A stretch of DNA of 64,000 bases from CBDDLD01 sp965250025 (GTDB lineage Bacteria; Bacteroidota; Bacteroidia; Flavobacteriales; Flavobacteriaceae): the NCBI GenBank assembly GCA_965250025.1, contig OZ252283.1, positions 3,348,001 through 3,412,000 on the forward strand, in the 5' to 3' direction. A model generated the notes under the pieces. That model did no database searches, was not told the origin of the DNA, and was given only the letters and a program-made list of their open reading frames with translations. Positions 36,642 through 46,135 of the stretch are shown here, one piece after another. The position numbers and the translations under genes were made by a program. Position 1 is the first letter of the stretch, and every line of letters starts with the position of its first letter.

Positions 36642-36657
36642 TGTTCCACGTGGAACA
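36642..36657. other. parS-like ParB-binding site (perfect palindrome)
   Basis: TGTTCCACGTGGAACA is a perfect 16-base inverted repeat one base away from the parS consensus TGTTNCACGTGAAACA. It is in the mnmG leader, 20 bases before its ATG, between the -7 element and the start. Bound ParB could also affect mnmG transcription. Confidence 0.78.
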
Positions 36658-36683
36658 CTATTAGTTTAAACTTAAAAAGTCTG

Positions 36684-36691
36684 CAAATATA
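36684..36691 (-). promoter_or_regulatory. TAnnTTTG -7 element upstream of mnmG
   Basis: Minus-strand TATATTTG at the expected place, about 62 bases before the mnmG ATG. The leader would contain the parS-like palindrome at 36642-36657. The -33 element was not identified. Confidence 0.45.
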
Positions 36692-36709
36692 CGGCGAAAT
36701 ACCGTTACG

Positions 36710-37117
36710 TTAAATCAACTTCAAATAGTGGTTTTCTTTAGAGCGCATCAGCTTAGCATCTTCGTCTGTTTTGTCCTTATAGCCGCAATAATGTAATACG
36801 CCATGTGCCATAACACGACATAGTTCATTATTAAATGTTGTGTTGAAATCTAAAGCATTATCTCTTACGCGTTCTATAGAAATAAAAATATCGCCATGTA
36901 GCTCTTTTCCGACGGTATAATCGAAGCTTATAATGTCTGTTAGCGTATCATGATTGAGATATTCTACATTAATTTTATGCAAATAATCGTCATCACAAAA
37001 AATATAATTTATCTCGCCTTCAACAAATGCTTCTGCAGATATTATTGAAGAAACCCAATCTGAGATATTATTTTCATTTTCCAGCTTAAAATCTAGTTCG
37101 TAATTGAATCTAATCAT
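36710..37117 (-). CDS. ybeY: endoribonuclease / rRNA maturation factor YbeY
   Basis: 135 residues, family length. The signature region reads 'HGVLHYCGYKDKTDEDAKLM'; the first two zinc histidines (HGxLH) are present, but the third, normally in 'GYDH', is an aspartate in an aligned 'GYKD'. As the rest of the signature is intact, this is probably a lineage variant rather than a dead protein. It starts with an 8-base overlap of the DUF4175 gene. Confidence 0.92.
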   Translation of the reverse strand: MIRFNYELDFKLENENNISDWVSSIISAEAFVEGEINYIFCDDDYLHKINVEYLNHDTLTDIISFDYTVGKELHGDIFISIERVRDNALDFNTTFNNELCRVMAHGVLHYCGYKDKTDEDAKLMRSKENHYLKLI

Positions 37118-40100
37118 TGCTTTGTTTGAAGTAATCCTGAACCTTCTTTATGTAACTCTCATGCAAAGGTAATGCCTGTCTGTTTAATATTTCAATAGTA
37201 TTAAAATATTCTTTTGCTTTTGGTATTTGGTTTAGTGCATTTGAATTGAAAACCTTTGTATTGGTTTCTGATTTTCTTTTGTTATCCTTTCCTTGCATGA
37301 ATGTGGCGTTTTCCAACTTTAAAAGTTGGTGTTGTAAATCCATCATTTTTTGTAAGGTTTGATTCGTAAAGCCCTTATTCAACAAATCCAGTTCGACCTC
37401 TTCCATTTGTTTAATCAATTCGCCCGCTGAACCTTTCAAGCCTTCTTTACCTATTTTATCTTGTAATGCCTGCCTAAGTTGTTGTTGTTGTTTATATATT
37501 TTATACAATTCGCCATTAATTTCTTCTTCACTCCCTTCGCCATAGCCCTGTTGTTTTCCTTCTTTACCTTCTTTATTGCCTTTACTATCGCCATTATTTT
37601 GACCCTGCTGTCCATTCTGACCTTGTTGACCTTCATTCCCACCCTGACTATTCTGTTGCCCTTGCTGGCCTTGCTGTCCTTCTTCACCCTCTTTTTCTCC
37701 CTTCTCGCCTTCCTTCTGTTCTTCGCCTTCCTCACCACCTTCTTCACCGTCTTTCTCCTGACCTTCCTGCTTCTCCACGCCTTCTTGCATTTGCTTATTA
37801 AGTTCTTCCTGACTCATAATAATATCTGGCAATTGCATATCTTGGCCGCCATTACCTTGTCCGGGATTCATTTGCATTTCCATATTATCTAACACGTCAC
37901 TCAGAAAATTGGCTAATACATTAGCAGCCGTTATGGTATATTGTTGTGAAGCAGCTCCCTGGTAGAGCCTGTTTTCCGATAACTGACGTAACGATTTGTC
38001 AATATTAAAATACACATCTGTGATTTGTCTGTTAACTTCTTCTGAGAGCTTTGGTTGTCGTAACGATAACGCAAATAGACTATCGTCTATGTGTTCAAAA
38101 TGTTCTCTTAGATCGCTCTGCTTAATGATAAACTTTCCATATTGATTGTGGTTAATGTCAATGCTTTTAAATTGATCCATTAGACCTTCCTGATCAAAAG
38201 AAAATAGTATTAGATTATCTAATATCTGTCTTAGCATTTCTGCATCCTCGGAAAGTTGTTCGCCACCACCGCCACCACCGCCCATGGGCATCATCTGAGC
38301 GAGTTTTTTACTCATTTGCTTCATTTTGGATGCTGCACTTTTTTGTTTTTTCTGAGCATTTTGCTCTTGTTCCTGTGCCTCCTGTGGTTGCTTTTCCTGT
38401 TCTTGAGCTTTCTTTTCTAGTGCCTCTTTTGCTTCGTTCTGGTCTTTCTTTATGCTTTCTTCTGTCTGCTTGTCCTGAGGCACTTTCATTGGCTTCTTAA
38501 GCTTTCTGTTCTCTTTTTTAAGCGCATCAATATCCTTCTGAATCTTTTCAAATTTCTTATTCAATTTGTCTTGAGCCTCTTTTGTGTTTTCTTCTTTCTT
38601 ATTGGAGAGCTCTTCTTGCTCTTTAGCTAAAGCGTCGAGTTCATTCTTAATTTTCTCCGCTTTCTTCGTCACGTAAAAACGCTTAGTAAGTTCAAGGAGT
38701 TGCTGCATGCTTCGCTTCTTATTCTTATTTTGCTTAGCAAGCTCCTCCAGCTTTTGAGTAAATTCTTCTTTATTGATTTTTTCTTTGAGCTCTTCCAACT
38801 CTTCGAGAAGTTTTTCGTCTTTCTTTAGTTGCTCTTCGTTCTCTTTTAGTCGCTCTTTAAGGTCTTCTTTAAACTGATCTTCTTCTTTATTTTCCTTCTG
38901 AAATTCCTCTAAGTTATCTTGTAACTTCTTATTAAAGTTCTTCATCAACTGCTCTTGTTCTTTTTGCCGTTTGAGGAATTTTTCAAATTTCTTTTTGTCG
39001 TTAAAATTTAATGCTTCTTTTTCCTTTTGGGTTTTAGACAGTTCTTCAAGCTCCTTATCTTGTTCTTGTAACTTATCGAATGTTTTACTAATATCCTTAA
39101 TGGTTTCGTTTTGCTGCTGTAATTGCTTTGTTTCTTCCTCTTGCTTTGTAAGTTTTCTGTAACTAAAGGTGCTGCTTTTTGTTCGCTTAAAATTGTGCAT
39201 AGCATCATTGTCATAAACCTCAAAGTACAGTTCGTAGCTCACCCCATCCTTTAAGTTCAACTGATTCGGAAATGCACTTACAAATTCCGTAAAATTAGAA
39301 TTGGATACATCAATATTATCAACCTGCTTATCGTTAGGTTGATCAACCGGGTAGTAAACTAAGTTTACATTTCGTATACCATAATCGTCACTAGCCTGAC
39401 CATAAAAATAAAGGCTTTGCTGGTCCACCGAATCCTTTTCTACCTTAATGGTCAACTCCGGGTAAGCATCTTTAATAATATTGATAGCAAACGATAAGCT
39501 TTCGTAGTCTTTTAAATCTTCATTACTTGTTGCTATACTATAGTTATAGTTTTTGAACAAGCGTTTCGACATTTCAAATTCAGCCTCTTTTTTAGAGAAC
39601 TGTAAGGTGTCTTCCGCATAAATTCTTACTGCTGTTGTAGATCGTGCCTTAACATTCCAGGTAACTTTTGTGCCTTCAGGAATGGTTGTACTACCTGTAC
39701 TTTTGAGGACCTCATCTTGTTTTTTAGTGTAAGCCGGATAATCCAATACCATTTCAAAATTGATCAGAGCTGGTACTTTAACCACATTTAAATCGTAAGT
39801 TCTGGAGTTAACATCATTTGCAGATAACTTAAATGTAATCGTATTTTTAGGTTGAGAGAACACATATTCGAACTCTCCTGGCGCTATATTTTGAAGGTAA
39901 TACGTTTGTTCATTGTATTGAATTTGAACACTCTCTGGTATCACCTCGCCTACAGTAGACACCTGAAGCTTGAAATCTTTATTCTCAATAGCGTCTAATG
40001 TTGGGTTGATTACAAAAAACTGAAATGGTGCCGGAGGCTCATAGGCCGTCTGATAATTAACAACGCGCTCATAGCTGTCACTGAACCAATCTACCTTACC

Positions 40101-40607
40101 TGTTACGAATGAAATTAAAAAAATAAGTACCGGTATGGCGGCATATTTTAAATACTTAAGATTAGCTTTAAAGTTTACTGCGGCCTGAAAAGGAACAGGG
40201 TTTAGCTCTGAAGATTTCTGTTCTATGCTGGCAATTAGCAGGTCTGATTGTACCGGGTTTTGATTAAGCTGTAGGACATTCAACAGTTTGTCATTTACTT
40301 CGGGGAAATGATTTCCTATGATTCTGGATGCAGCCTCATAATCTATACCTTTCCTTAAACGAAATAACTGTGCTAAGGGTATAATTATAAACTTAGCAAA
40401 CAAAACCACTTCTACCCCAACAAAAACCCAAAACAAGACGGTTCTTGCAGTAGGGTTTAACCAAAACACATATTCTATCAACAGCGTGATTATAAAGTAA
40501 AGTAAGCCTATGGCAAAAAACAATATGCCACCCTTCATTAATTCGTTTGTATAGTAACGTTTTATGAAGCGTTCTAATTTAGCTTGTATGGTCTCGAAAT
40601 TGCTCAT
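37110..40607 (-). CDS. giant DUF4175-like membrane protein
   Basis: 1165 residues. Three N-terminal membrane helices (about 26-50, 57-82 and 150-168), then an extracytoplasmic region with beta-rich repeats (to about 480), a very long coiled coil of Lys, Glu and Gln (about 480-760), another helical part, and a low-complexity Gly/Gln/Glu/Lys segment near 945-1025 ('QQGQQGQQNSQGG' and similar). It is recognisable as the DUF4175 family found in Bacteroidota; function unknown. The protein is probably anchored in the inner membrane. Overlaps ybeY by 8 bases. Confidence 0.85.
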   Translation of the reverse strand: MSNFETIQAKLERFIKRYYTNELMKGGILFFAIGLLYFIITLLIEYVFWLNPTARTVLFWVFVGVEVVLFAKFIIIPLAQLFRLRKGIDYEAASRIIGNHFPEVNDKLLNVLQLNQNPVQSDLLIASIEQKSSELNPVPFQAAVNFKANLKYLKYAAIPVLIFLISFVTGKVDWFSDSYERVVNYQTAYEPPAPFQFFVINPTLDAIENKDFKLQVSTVGEVIPESVQIQYNEQTYYLQNIAPGEFEYVFSQPKNTITFKLSANDVNSRTYDLNVVKVPALINFEMVLDYPAYTKKQDEVLKSTGSTTIPEGTKVTWNVKARSTTAVRIYAEDTLQFSKKEAEFEMSKRLFKNYNYSIATSNEDLKDYESLSFAINIIKDAYPELTIKVEKDSVDQQSLYFYGQASDDYGIRNVNLVYYPVDQPNDKQVDNIDVSNSNFTEFVSAFPNQLNLKDGVSYELYFEVYDNDAMHNFKRTKSSTFSYRKLTKQEEETKQLQQQNETIKDISKTFDKLQEQDKELEELSKTQKEKEALNFNDKKKFEKFLKRQKEQEQLMKNFNKKLQDNLEEFQKENKEEDQFKEDLKERLKENEEQLKKDEKLLEELEELKEKINKEEFTQKLEELAKQNKNKKRSMQQLLELTKRFYVTKKAEKIKNELDALAKEQEELSNKKEENTKEAQDKLNKKFEKIQKDIDALKKENRKLKKPMKVPQDKQTEESIKKDQNEAKEALEKKAQEQEKQPQEAQEQEQNAQKKQKSAASKMKQMSKKLAQMMPMGGGGGGGEQLSEDAEMLRQILDNLILFSFDQEGLMDQFKSIDINHNQYGKFIIKQSDLREHFEHIDDSLFALSLRQPKLSEEVNRQITDVYFNIDKSLRQLSENRLYQGAASQQYTITAANVLANFLSDVLDNMEMQMNPGQGNGGQDMQLPDIIMSQEELNKQMQEGVEKQEGQEKDGEEGGEEGEEQKEGEKGEKEGEEGQQGQQGQQNSQGGNEGQQGQNGQQGQNNGDSKGNKEGKEGKQQGYGEGSEEEINGELYKIYKQQQQLRQALQDKIGKEGLKGSAGELIKQMEEVELDLLNKGFTNQTLQKMMDLQHQLLKLENATFMQGKDNKRKSETNTKVFNSNALNQIPKAKEYFNTIEILNRQALPLHESYIKKVQDYFKQSND

Positions 40608-40726
40608 TATAACTTTGTAACTGACTAATCTACAATTTTATTTTAATTGTCAATCCCTTATATTTGGTAAGATTCTGTTAATTTCGAGAATTGGCAGCTA
40701 TTTTTTGTTAAAATTACTCGTTCACC

Positions 40727-41770
40727 ATGAAAGACCTAAAGTATTTAGCGGCGTATTCTATTCCTTTAGTTGCATTTTTAGGCATTTCATTAAAAGGATT
40801 TTGGGTCTATGCCACACCAATATATGCCTTTGTACTTATTCCTGTTTTAGAATTGATCTTTCCTGTTGATAATGATAATCTGGACGAAAAAAGCATCGAA
40901 AACCGTTTAAAGCGAACTGTTTTTGATTGGTTATTATATTTTAACCTTCCTGTTGTTATGGCCATTCTAAGCTATAGTTTTATTACTATAAAAAACTATA
41001 ATTTAAGTACTTACGAATATATTGGTCTTATTTTTAGTGTTGGTATTGTCTTAGGAGTTAATGGTATTAACGTTGCTCATGAACTGGGGCACAGACAGTC
41101 TACAAATGAACGCTTTATTGGTAAAGCATTATTATTACCTGCATTATACATGCATTTTTATATTGAGCATAATTTTGGACATCATTTGCATGCCGCCACT
41201 AAAGAAGATCCGGCTACTGCACGTTACAATCAGACGGTATATTCTTTCTGGCTGACATCTACAATTCGACAATATTTTAGTGCTTGGCGAATACAAATGA
41301 AACTTTTAAAAAATACCAATACCGGATTCTTTTCATTAAAAAATGACATGTTCTGGTATGTTATACTACAAGGGTCCTATCTGTTAACTGTATTTTTATG
41401 GTTTAATGTATCCATTTTATGGTTTGCGATTTTTTCTGCCATTGTTGGGTTCTTACTTCTGGAAACAGTCAACTATATTGAACACTATGGGTTAATGCGC
41501 TTAAAAACCAAATCGGGACGTTATGAACGTGTCAGAGAAGTACATTCCTGGAACTCTAACCATGTTATAGGAAGAATTGTGCTTTATGAACTTACCAGAC
41601 ATAGCGATCATCATTATAAATCATCCAAAAAATATCAAGTATTAGATTGTCATGAGGATAGTCCTCAAATGCCTTATGGTTATCCTACATCTATGGTGCT
41701 GTCGATGGTTCCTCCATTGTGGTTCAAAATTATGAATAAGCGTGTGCCAAAAACAATGGTGCTGAATTAA
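40727..41770 (+). CDS. AlkB-like integral membrane di-iron alkane/fatty hydroxylase
   Basis: 347 residues with several membrane helices and three histidine boxes typical of alkane 1-monooxygenase: 'HELGHR' (near residue 118), 'EHNFGHHLHA' (near 146) and 'LTRHSDHHYKS' (near 288), plus 'NYIEHYGL' near 248. It uses O2 and electrons from a rubredoxin-type partner, not found nearby, to hydroxylate a terminal carbon. The substrate may be alkanes or a lipid. It stands alone between the DUF4175 gene (divergent) and gltX. Confidence 0.88.
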   Translation: MKDLKYLAAYSIPLVAFLGISLKGFWVYATPIYAFVLIPVLELIFPVDNDNLDEKSIENRLKRTVFDWLLYFNLPVVMAILSYSFITIKNYNLSTYEYIGLIFSVGIVLGVNGINVAHELGHRQSTNERFIGKALLLPALYMHFYIEHNFGHHLHAATKEDPATARYNQTVYSFWLTSTIRQYFSAWRIQMKLLKNTNTGFFSLKNDMFWYVILQGSYLLTVFLWFNVSILWFAIFSAIVGFLLLETVNYIEHYGLMRLKTKSGRYERVREVHSWNSNHVIGRIVLYELTRHSDHHYKSSKKYQVLDCHEDSPQMPYGYPTSMVLSMVPPLWFKIMNKRVPKTMVLN

Positions 41771-41782
41771 GTGTATCTCTTG

Positions 41783-41813
41783 TTTGTTCTAAAAACATAT
41801 CAGGCTATCTTTG
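41783..41813 (+). promoter_or_regulatory. consensus Bacteroidota promoter of gltX
   Basis: TTTG at 41783-41786, exactly 19 bases, then TATCTTTG at 41806-41813: a perfect match to the phylum's -33/-7 promoter. The ATG of gltX is 19 bases downstream. This is the clearest promoter in the window and calibrates the others. Confidence 0.8.
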
Positions 41814-41832
41814 TCCCTCAAAATTAGTTTCA

Positions 41833-43347
41833 ATGTCAAAACATGTTCGTGTGCGCTTTGCACCAAGCCCTACAGGGCCTTTACATATCGGTGGTGTAAG
41901 AACTGCTTTATTCAATTATCTGTTTGCCAAACGGCACGGTGGTGATTTTGTGTTACGTATTGAAGATACCGACCAAAACCGTTTTGTTGACGGAGCTGAA
42001 AACTATATTGTTAGTGCCATGGAATGGCTTAATATTCCTTTTGATGAAAGCCCTAACAAGCCCGGTAAATATGGTCCTTACAGACAAAGCGAGCGTAAAC
42101 ATTTATACAAACAATATGCCGATCAACTCATTGCTGAAGGTAAGGCTTATTATGCTTTTGATACTTCTGAGCAATTGGAAGCCCACCGAAAAGACCATGA
42201 AGCTAACGGAAAAACCTTCATCTATAACTGGCACAACCGCGAGAAAGGCCGCCTGATAAATTCATTGGTGCTTTCAGAAGGTGAAACCAAAGCAAAAATT
42301 GATGCTGGTGAAGATTATGTTATTCGTTTCAAATCGCCTCAGGATCAAACTTTGATGCTTAAAGATATTATTCGAGGTGACATTAAAATTGACACTAATA
42401 TCCTAGATGATAAAGTCTTATTTAAAAGTGACGGTATGCCTACTTATCATCTGGCCAATATTGTTGATGATCATCTTATGGAAATTTCCCATGTTATTCG
42501 TGGCGAAGAATGGTTACCTTCATTAGCATTACACTACCAATTGTATGATGCCCTTGGTTGGGATGCTCCTCAATTTGCACATTTACCTTTAATTTTAAAA
42601 CCCACAGGAAAAGGAAAGTTAAGTAAGCGTGATGGGGATAAGTTAGGGTTTCCTGTATTCCCTATGGAATGGAAGGACCCTAAAACCAATGATGTTTCCA
42701 GGGGTTATAAAGAAGATGGATATTTTCCAGATGCTGTCGTTAATTTTCTGGCATTCTTAGGTTGGAATCCGGGAACCGAACAAGAACTCTTTAGTTTAAC
42801 CGATCTGATAAATGCTTTTGACCTGTCTAAAGTTAATAAGTCCGGGGCGCGTTTCGATCCTGATAAAATCAAGTGGTATAATCACCATTACATGCAACAG
42901 CAATTAGACCTCGATCTGGCTAAACAATTAAAACCTTCACGTTCTGAGCTTTCAGATATTGATGTTAACTATATTGCTTTAGTCGTTGGTTTAGTTAAAG
43001 AACGTGCTACTTTCATTAGCGATTATTGGTCGTTGACGCATTTCTTCTTTACTGCTCCAGATGATTATGACGAAAAAGCATATAAGAAAGCAATGAAGGA
43101 GGGAACTCCTGATTTGCTTCAGGAGGTTATAAATATCATTACCAGAACCAAAGAATTTACCAAGCAAAACCTAGAATCTAAGATCAAGAGTTGGATCACA
43201 GATAATGACATTGGTTTTGGTAAAGTTATGATGCCTTTAAGGTTAGCCCTGGTAGGAGCGTTACAAGGTCCTGATGTATTTGATATTATTTTTATGATCG
43301 GGAAAAACGAAACTATAAAACGTATCGAAAACCTTATTAAAACGTAA
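41833..43347 (+). CDS. gltX: glutamyl-tRNA synthetase
   Basis: 504 residues, class I synthetase. 'PSPTGPLHIGGVRTA' carries the HIGH motif (residues 11-25), 'GKLSKRDGD' near 260 the KMSKS-like loop. Normal C-terminal anticodon-binding domain. The genome also has glnS, so charging of tRNA-Gln does not depend on misacylation by GltX. Its end overlaps the converging 43337 gene by 11 bases. Confidence 0.97.
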   Translation: MSKHVRVRFAPSPTGPLHIGGVRTALFNYLFAKRHGGDFVLRIEDTDQNRFVDGAENYIVSAMEWLNIPFDESPNKPGKYGPYRQSERKHLYKQYADQLIAEGKAYYAFDTSEQLEAHRKDHEANGKTFIYNWHNREKGRLINSLVLSEGETKAKIDAGEDYVIRFKSPQDQTLMLKDIIRGDIKIDTNILDDKVLFKSDGMPTYHLANIVDDHLMEISHVIRGEEWLPSLALHYQLYDALGWDAPQFAHLPLILKPTGKGKLSKRDGDKLGFPVFPMEWKDPKTNDVSRGYKEDGYFPDAVVNFLAFLGWNPGTEQELFSLTDLINAFDLSKVNKSGARFDPDKIKWYNHHYMQQQLDLDLAKQLKPSRSELSDIDVNYIALVVGLVKERATFISDYWSLTHFFFTAPDDYDEKAYKKAMKEGTPDLLQEVINIITRTKEFTKQNLESKIKSWITDNDIGFGKVMMPLRLALVGALQGPDVFDIIFMIGKNETIKRIENLIKT

Positions 43348-44008
43348 GCATTACCGTAAAGGTCCACATGGATTGGTTGCCTTTAAAGTCTTCTGATACT
43401 TTAAGATCTTGTTTATTGAGTTTATTTAGCATATTGGTAAAGCCATAAATATAGTTTGCTCGTAGTTTGATACTTCCAAATCCTGCCGACAAACCTGCTG
43501 TACCATTAACATTGAACTTTGTAATGTCTTCTATATCTTTTGCTCTAAGATCATCAAACCCGGAAATGATATTGTTTTCTTTGGTATCGTCCTTGAGTTC
43601 TAATTCGCCATTATATTGTAATACAGGGCCAACATCAAAAGTTAAGTGACTTCCAATAAGTTTTATGTGCATTAAAAACGATATTTGAGCCATGAGAAGC
43701 TTATACTCTATAAACTCCGGATCTGAAGCTGATGTAGAGAAGGCGCTAATGTCTACATTATTTTCAGACAACTGAATATTATAACTCACATTATACCATT
43801 TGTTTGGCAGGTCTACCACGGCTGATAAACCACCTATCCATCCAGTATTACTTTTAGTTTCAAAGTTATCTGTATTGATATCGTATTGGGTAATTCCGCC
43901 CTGAAGGCCTATGCCATTTTTTATAGTATATCGTCTATGTTGTGCATTAGAAATTGTAACAAAAGCTATGGTAATTGCTACTAACAAGATGTAGGTTCTG
44001 TTTCTCAT
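43337..44008 (-). CDS. small outer-membrane beta-barrel protein
   Basis: About 223 residues starting MRNRTY. Signal peptide 'ILLVAITIAFVTISNAQ', then alternating amphipathic strands ('YTIKNGIGLQGGITQYDI', 'IKLIGSHLTFDVGPVL', 'SIKLRANYIYGFTNML') and an aromatic C-terminus 'TFTVMLTF', all barrel traits. The ATG at 44008 is preferred to a TTG at 44032, which lies in the TAGGTTTG -7 element (44030-44037). Function unknown. Confidence 0.72.
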   Translation of the reverse strand: MRNRTYILLVAITIAFVTISNAQHRRYTIKNGIGLQGGITQYDINTDNFETKSNTGWIGGLSAVVDLPNKWYNVSYNIQLSENNVDISAFSTSASDPEFIEYKLLMAQISFLMHIKLIGSHLTFDVGPVLQYNGELELKDDTKENNIISGFDDLRAKDIEDITKFNVNGTAGLSAGFGSIKLRANYIYGFTNMLNKLNKQDLKVSEDFKGNQSMWTFTVMLTF

Positions 44009-44146
44009 GTGTATTTGGTATGTTGAAAACAAACCTAATTAAAAAATTAAGTTCATTTATACTTTAATTTGATAAAATACTAACAAGCAGTTAAAATATA
44101 ACTTAAATTAGTATTGCTTATTTTCTAACTCCTTAAAAAAACGACT

Positions 44147-45076
44147 ATGGGACAGTACATTCTTATTCCAATTATCTTTTTCGGATTAATCATTTTGATC
44201 TCCGCATTCTTTATTGTAAAACAGCAAACAGCGGCTGTTATCGAACGTTTTGGTAAATATCAAAGCATTCGCCAGTCGGGTTTACAAATGAAAATCCCAT
44301 TAGTAGATCGTATAGCTGGTCGATTGAGCTTAAAAATCCAACAGCTCGATGTGATCATAGAAACCAAAACTCTAGACGATGTGTTTGTTAAGATCAAAGT
44401 ATCGGTGCAATACCTAGTAATCCGAGATAAAGTGTATGATGCTTTTTATAAGCTGGAATATCCTCACGACCAGATTACATCTTTTGTATTTGATGTGGTA
44501 CGTGCTGAAGTTCCAAAAATGAAGCTAGATGATGTGTTTGTTAAGAAAGATGATATTGCCATTGCTGTTAAACGCGAATTACAGGAATACATGTCTGAAT
44601 ACGGTTATGATATTATTAAAACACTGGTTACAGACATTGACCCTGACGCTCAGGTAAAAGCAGCCATGAACCGTATTAATGCTTCTGAGCGTGAAAAAAT
44701 AGCTGCTCAGTTTGAAGGTGATGCCCAGCGTATTCTGATTGTTGAAAAAGCTAAGGCTGAAGCGGAAAGTAAGCGTTTACAAGGTCAGGGTATTGCAGAC
44801 CAACGTCGTGAAATAGCTCGTGGTTTGGAAGAGTCTGTTGAGGTTCTTAATAAAGTTGGTATTAATTCTCAGGAAGCTTCAGCGCTTATTGTAGTAACTC
44901 AGCATTATGACACTCTACAGTCTATTGGTGAAGAAACCAATAGCAACCTGATATTATTGCCTAATTCGCCTCAAGCCGGCAGTAATATGTTGAATGAAAT
45001 GGTGGCCAGCTTCACAGCCAGTAATCAAATTGGAGAGGCCATGAAAGAAGCCAAACGCAAAAAAGACGAAGAATAA
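44147..45076 (+). CDS. SPFH / band 7 membrane protein (stomatin-like)
   Basis: 309 residues with one N-terminal membrane helix (residues 5-25), an SPFH domain ('FFIVKQQTAAVIERFGKYQ', 'VDRIAGRLSLKIQQLD') and a long Ala/Glu/Arg helix ('INASEREKIAAQFEGDAQ') ending in a charged tail. It resembles QmcA/HflK-type scaffold proteins that assemble membrane microdomains, often with a NfeD partner, which is not seen here. A terminator follows. Confidence 0.9.
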   Translation: MGQYILIPIIFFGLIILISAFFIVKQQTAAVIERFGKYQSIRQSGLQMKIPLVDRIAGRLSLKIQQLDVIIETKTLDDVFVKIKVSVQYLVIRDKVYDAFYKLEYPHDQITSFVFDVVRAEVPKMKLDDVFVKKDDIAIAVKRELQEYMSEYGYDIIKTLVTDIDPDAQVKAAMNRINASEREKIAAQFEGDAQRILIVEKAKAEAESKRLQGQGIADQRREIARGLEESVEVLNKVGINSQEASALIVVTQHYDTLQSIGEETNSNLILLPNSPQAGSNMLNEMVASFTASNQIGEAMKEAKRKKDEE

Positions 45077-45096
45077 TCTTCTGTAATCCTATATTA

Positions 45097-45126
45097 AAAA
45101 CCCTCAAAAATTATTTTGAGGGTTTT
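45097..45126. terminator. rho-independent terminator after the band 7 gene
   Basis: Stem AAAACCCTCAAAA paired with TTTTGAGGGTTTT, 4-base loop, T-rich on the + strand. It also carries an A-rich 5' side, so it may serve the converging lipoprotein gene that ends at 45137. Confidence 0.88.
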
Positions 45127-45136
45127 ATTATTTAAG

Positions 45137-45913
45137 TTAGAACCAGTATACTTTATCGTACAAACATAACACCTTTCCTTCTAACTTATTAAATATTTGA
45201 TGGTCATTTTTTCCTCGCGGTTCAATAATAATAGCAGTGACATCCTTAGTATTACTTTGATCAGAAATGGGGTAAACATTAATAACAGATGCTATTAAAC
45301 ACTCCTCATTGGGTCGTTTAATTTGACTCTCTTTTATACCCTTTTTATTGTATGCATAAGCGTAATATTGTTTTAATAAAACCGTATTAATCCAATGACT
45401 ATTTTCTATTTCTGTAATGACTGTTTTATCTTCTAAGTTTATAAAAATATTGTTTTGTAATAAATTTTTTTCCTTCTCTGTAAGCTTATAAGCAATTAAA
45501 AAAGCTTTATAAGACCCATCGTCCTGTAAGCTAAGCAATAGATTTTGTGTGGGTTTATTATACGATGTACTGTAGACTGGAAATGTGTATGAATGGTAAG
45601 TTCCTTCTTCTATATAATTAACGATACTAATGTCTACATAAAAATCTATTTTAGGATCATAAATCCCTGTATTATAAAGATGCTTAACATCTATGCTTAC
45701 AAGTTCGAGTAAAGGTATTTCACTTATACTCTTATAGAATATCGTATGAATCTTAATACCTGAGGGGTTTGTGCTTTTCAATACAAGCTGAGACGTACTA
45801 CTCCCCTGATTCTCTTCAATGTTAAAATGATCGTCCTTGAGACAACTTGATACTATTGATAAAATACCCAATAGGAAAAAGTAGTATTTAAAACCTTGTT
45901 TTTCCATAGACAT
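45137..45913 (-). CDS. lipoprotein of unknown function
   Basis: 258 residues; a second in-frame ATG two codons later is equally plausible. Lipobox 'ILSIVSSCLKDD'. The mature part shows mixed alpha/beta composition without a motif I recognise. It lies alone with a long AT-rich gap (222 bases) on its 5' side. No function can be assigned. Confidence 0.6.
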   Translation of the reverse strand: MSMEKQGFKYYFFLLGILSIVSSCLKDDHFNIEENQGSSTSQLVLKSTNPSGIKIHTIFYKSISEIPLLELVSIDVKHLYNTGIYDPKIDFYVDISIVNYIEEGTYHSYTFPVYSTSYNKPTQNLLLSLQDDGSYKAFLIAYKLTEKEKNLLQNNIFINLEDKTVITEIENSHWINTVLLKQYYAYAYNKKGIKESQIKRPNEECLIASVINVYPISDQSNTKDVTAIIIEPRGKNDHQIFNKLEGKVLCLYDKVYWF

Positions 45914-46135
45914 AAGCTTTAATGTGTAATTAAATTCTGGTTTAGATTTGGGACTTAAAAACAGAATACATGTAATATAATTCTTTCAATTATACTATAT
46001 AAAAATAACAAAAAAAAGCTTTTATTATTGTATATTCCAATGGATAATACTAATTATGATGTAAGAATATGTGGTCAATAAAAATACGGACACATAAATA
46101 ATTAGGAAAACAACTTATAAAATGAGAAAGCTATA

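Noticed and set aside
37479..37892. 137-codon open frame on the + strand, rich in Leu and Phe
   Set aside because: It is the antisense of the Lys/Glu/Gln-rich part of the DUF4175 gene. Its hydrophobic make-up is the mirror of that composition, with no start signal or family match.
43337..44032. Longer start of the barrel gene from TTG at 44032
   Set aside because: The TTG lies in a TAGGTTTG promoter element and adds residues before a good signal peptide; the ATG at 44008 fits better.
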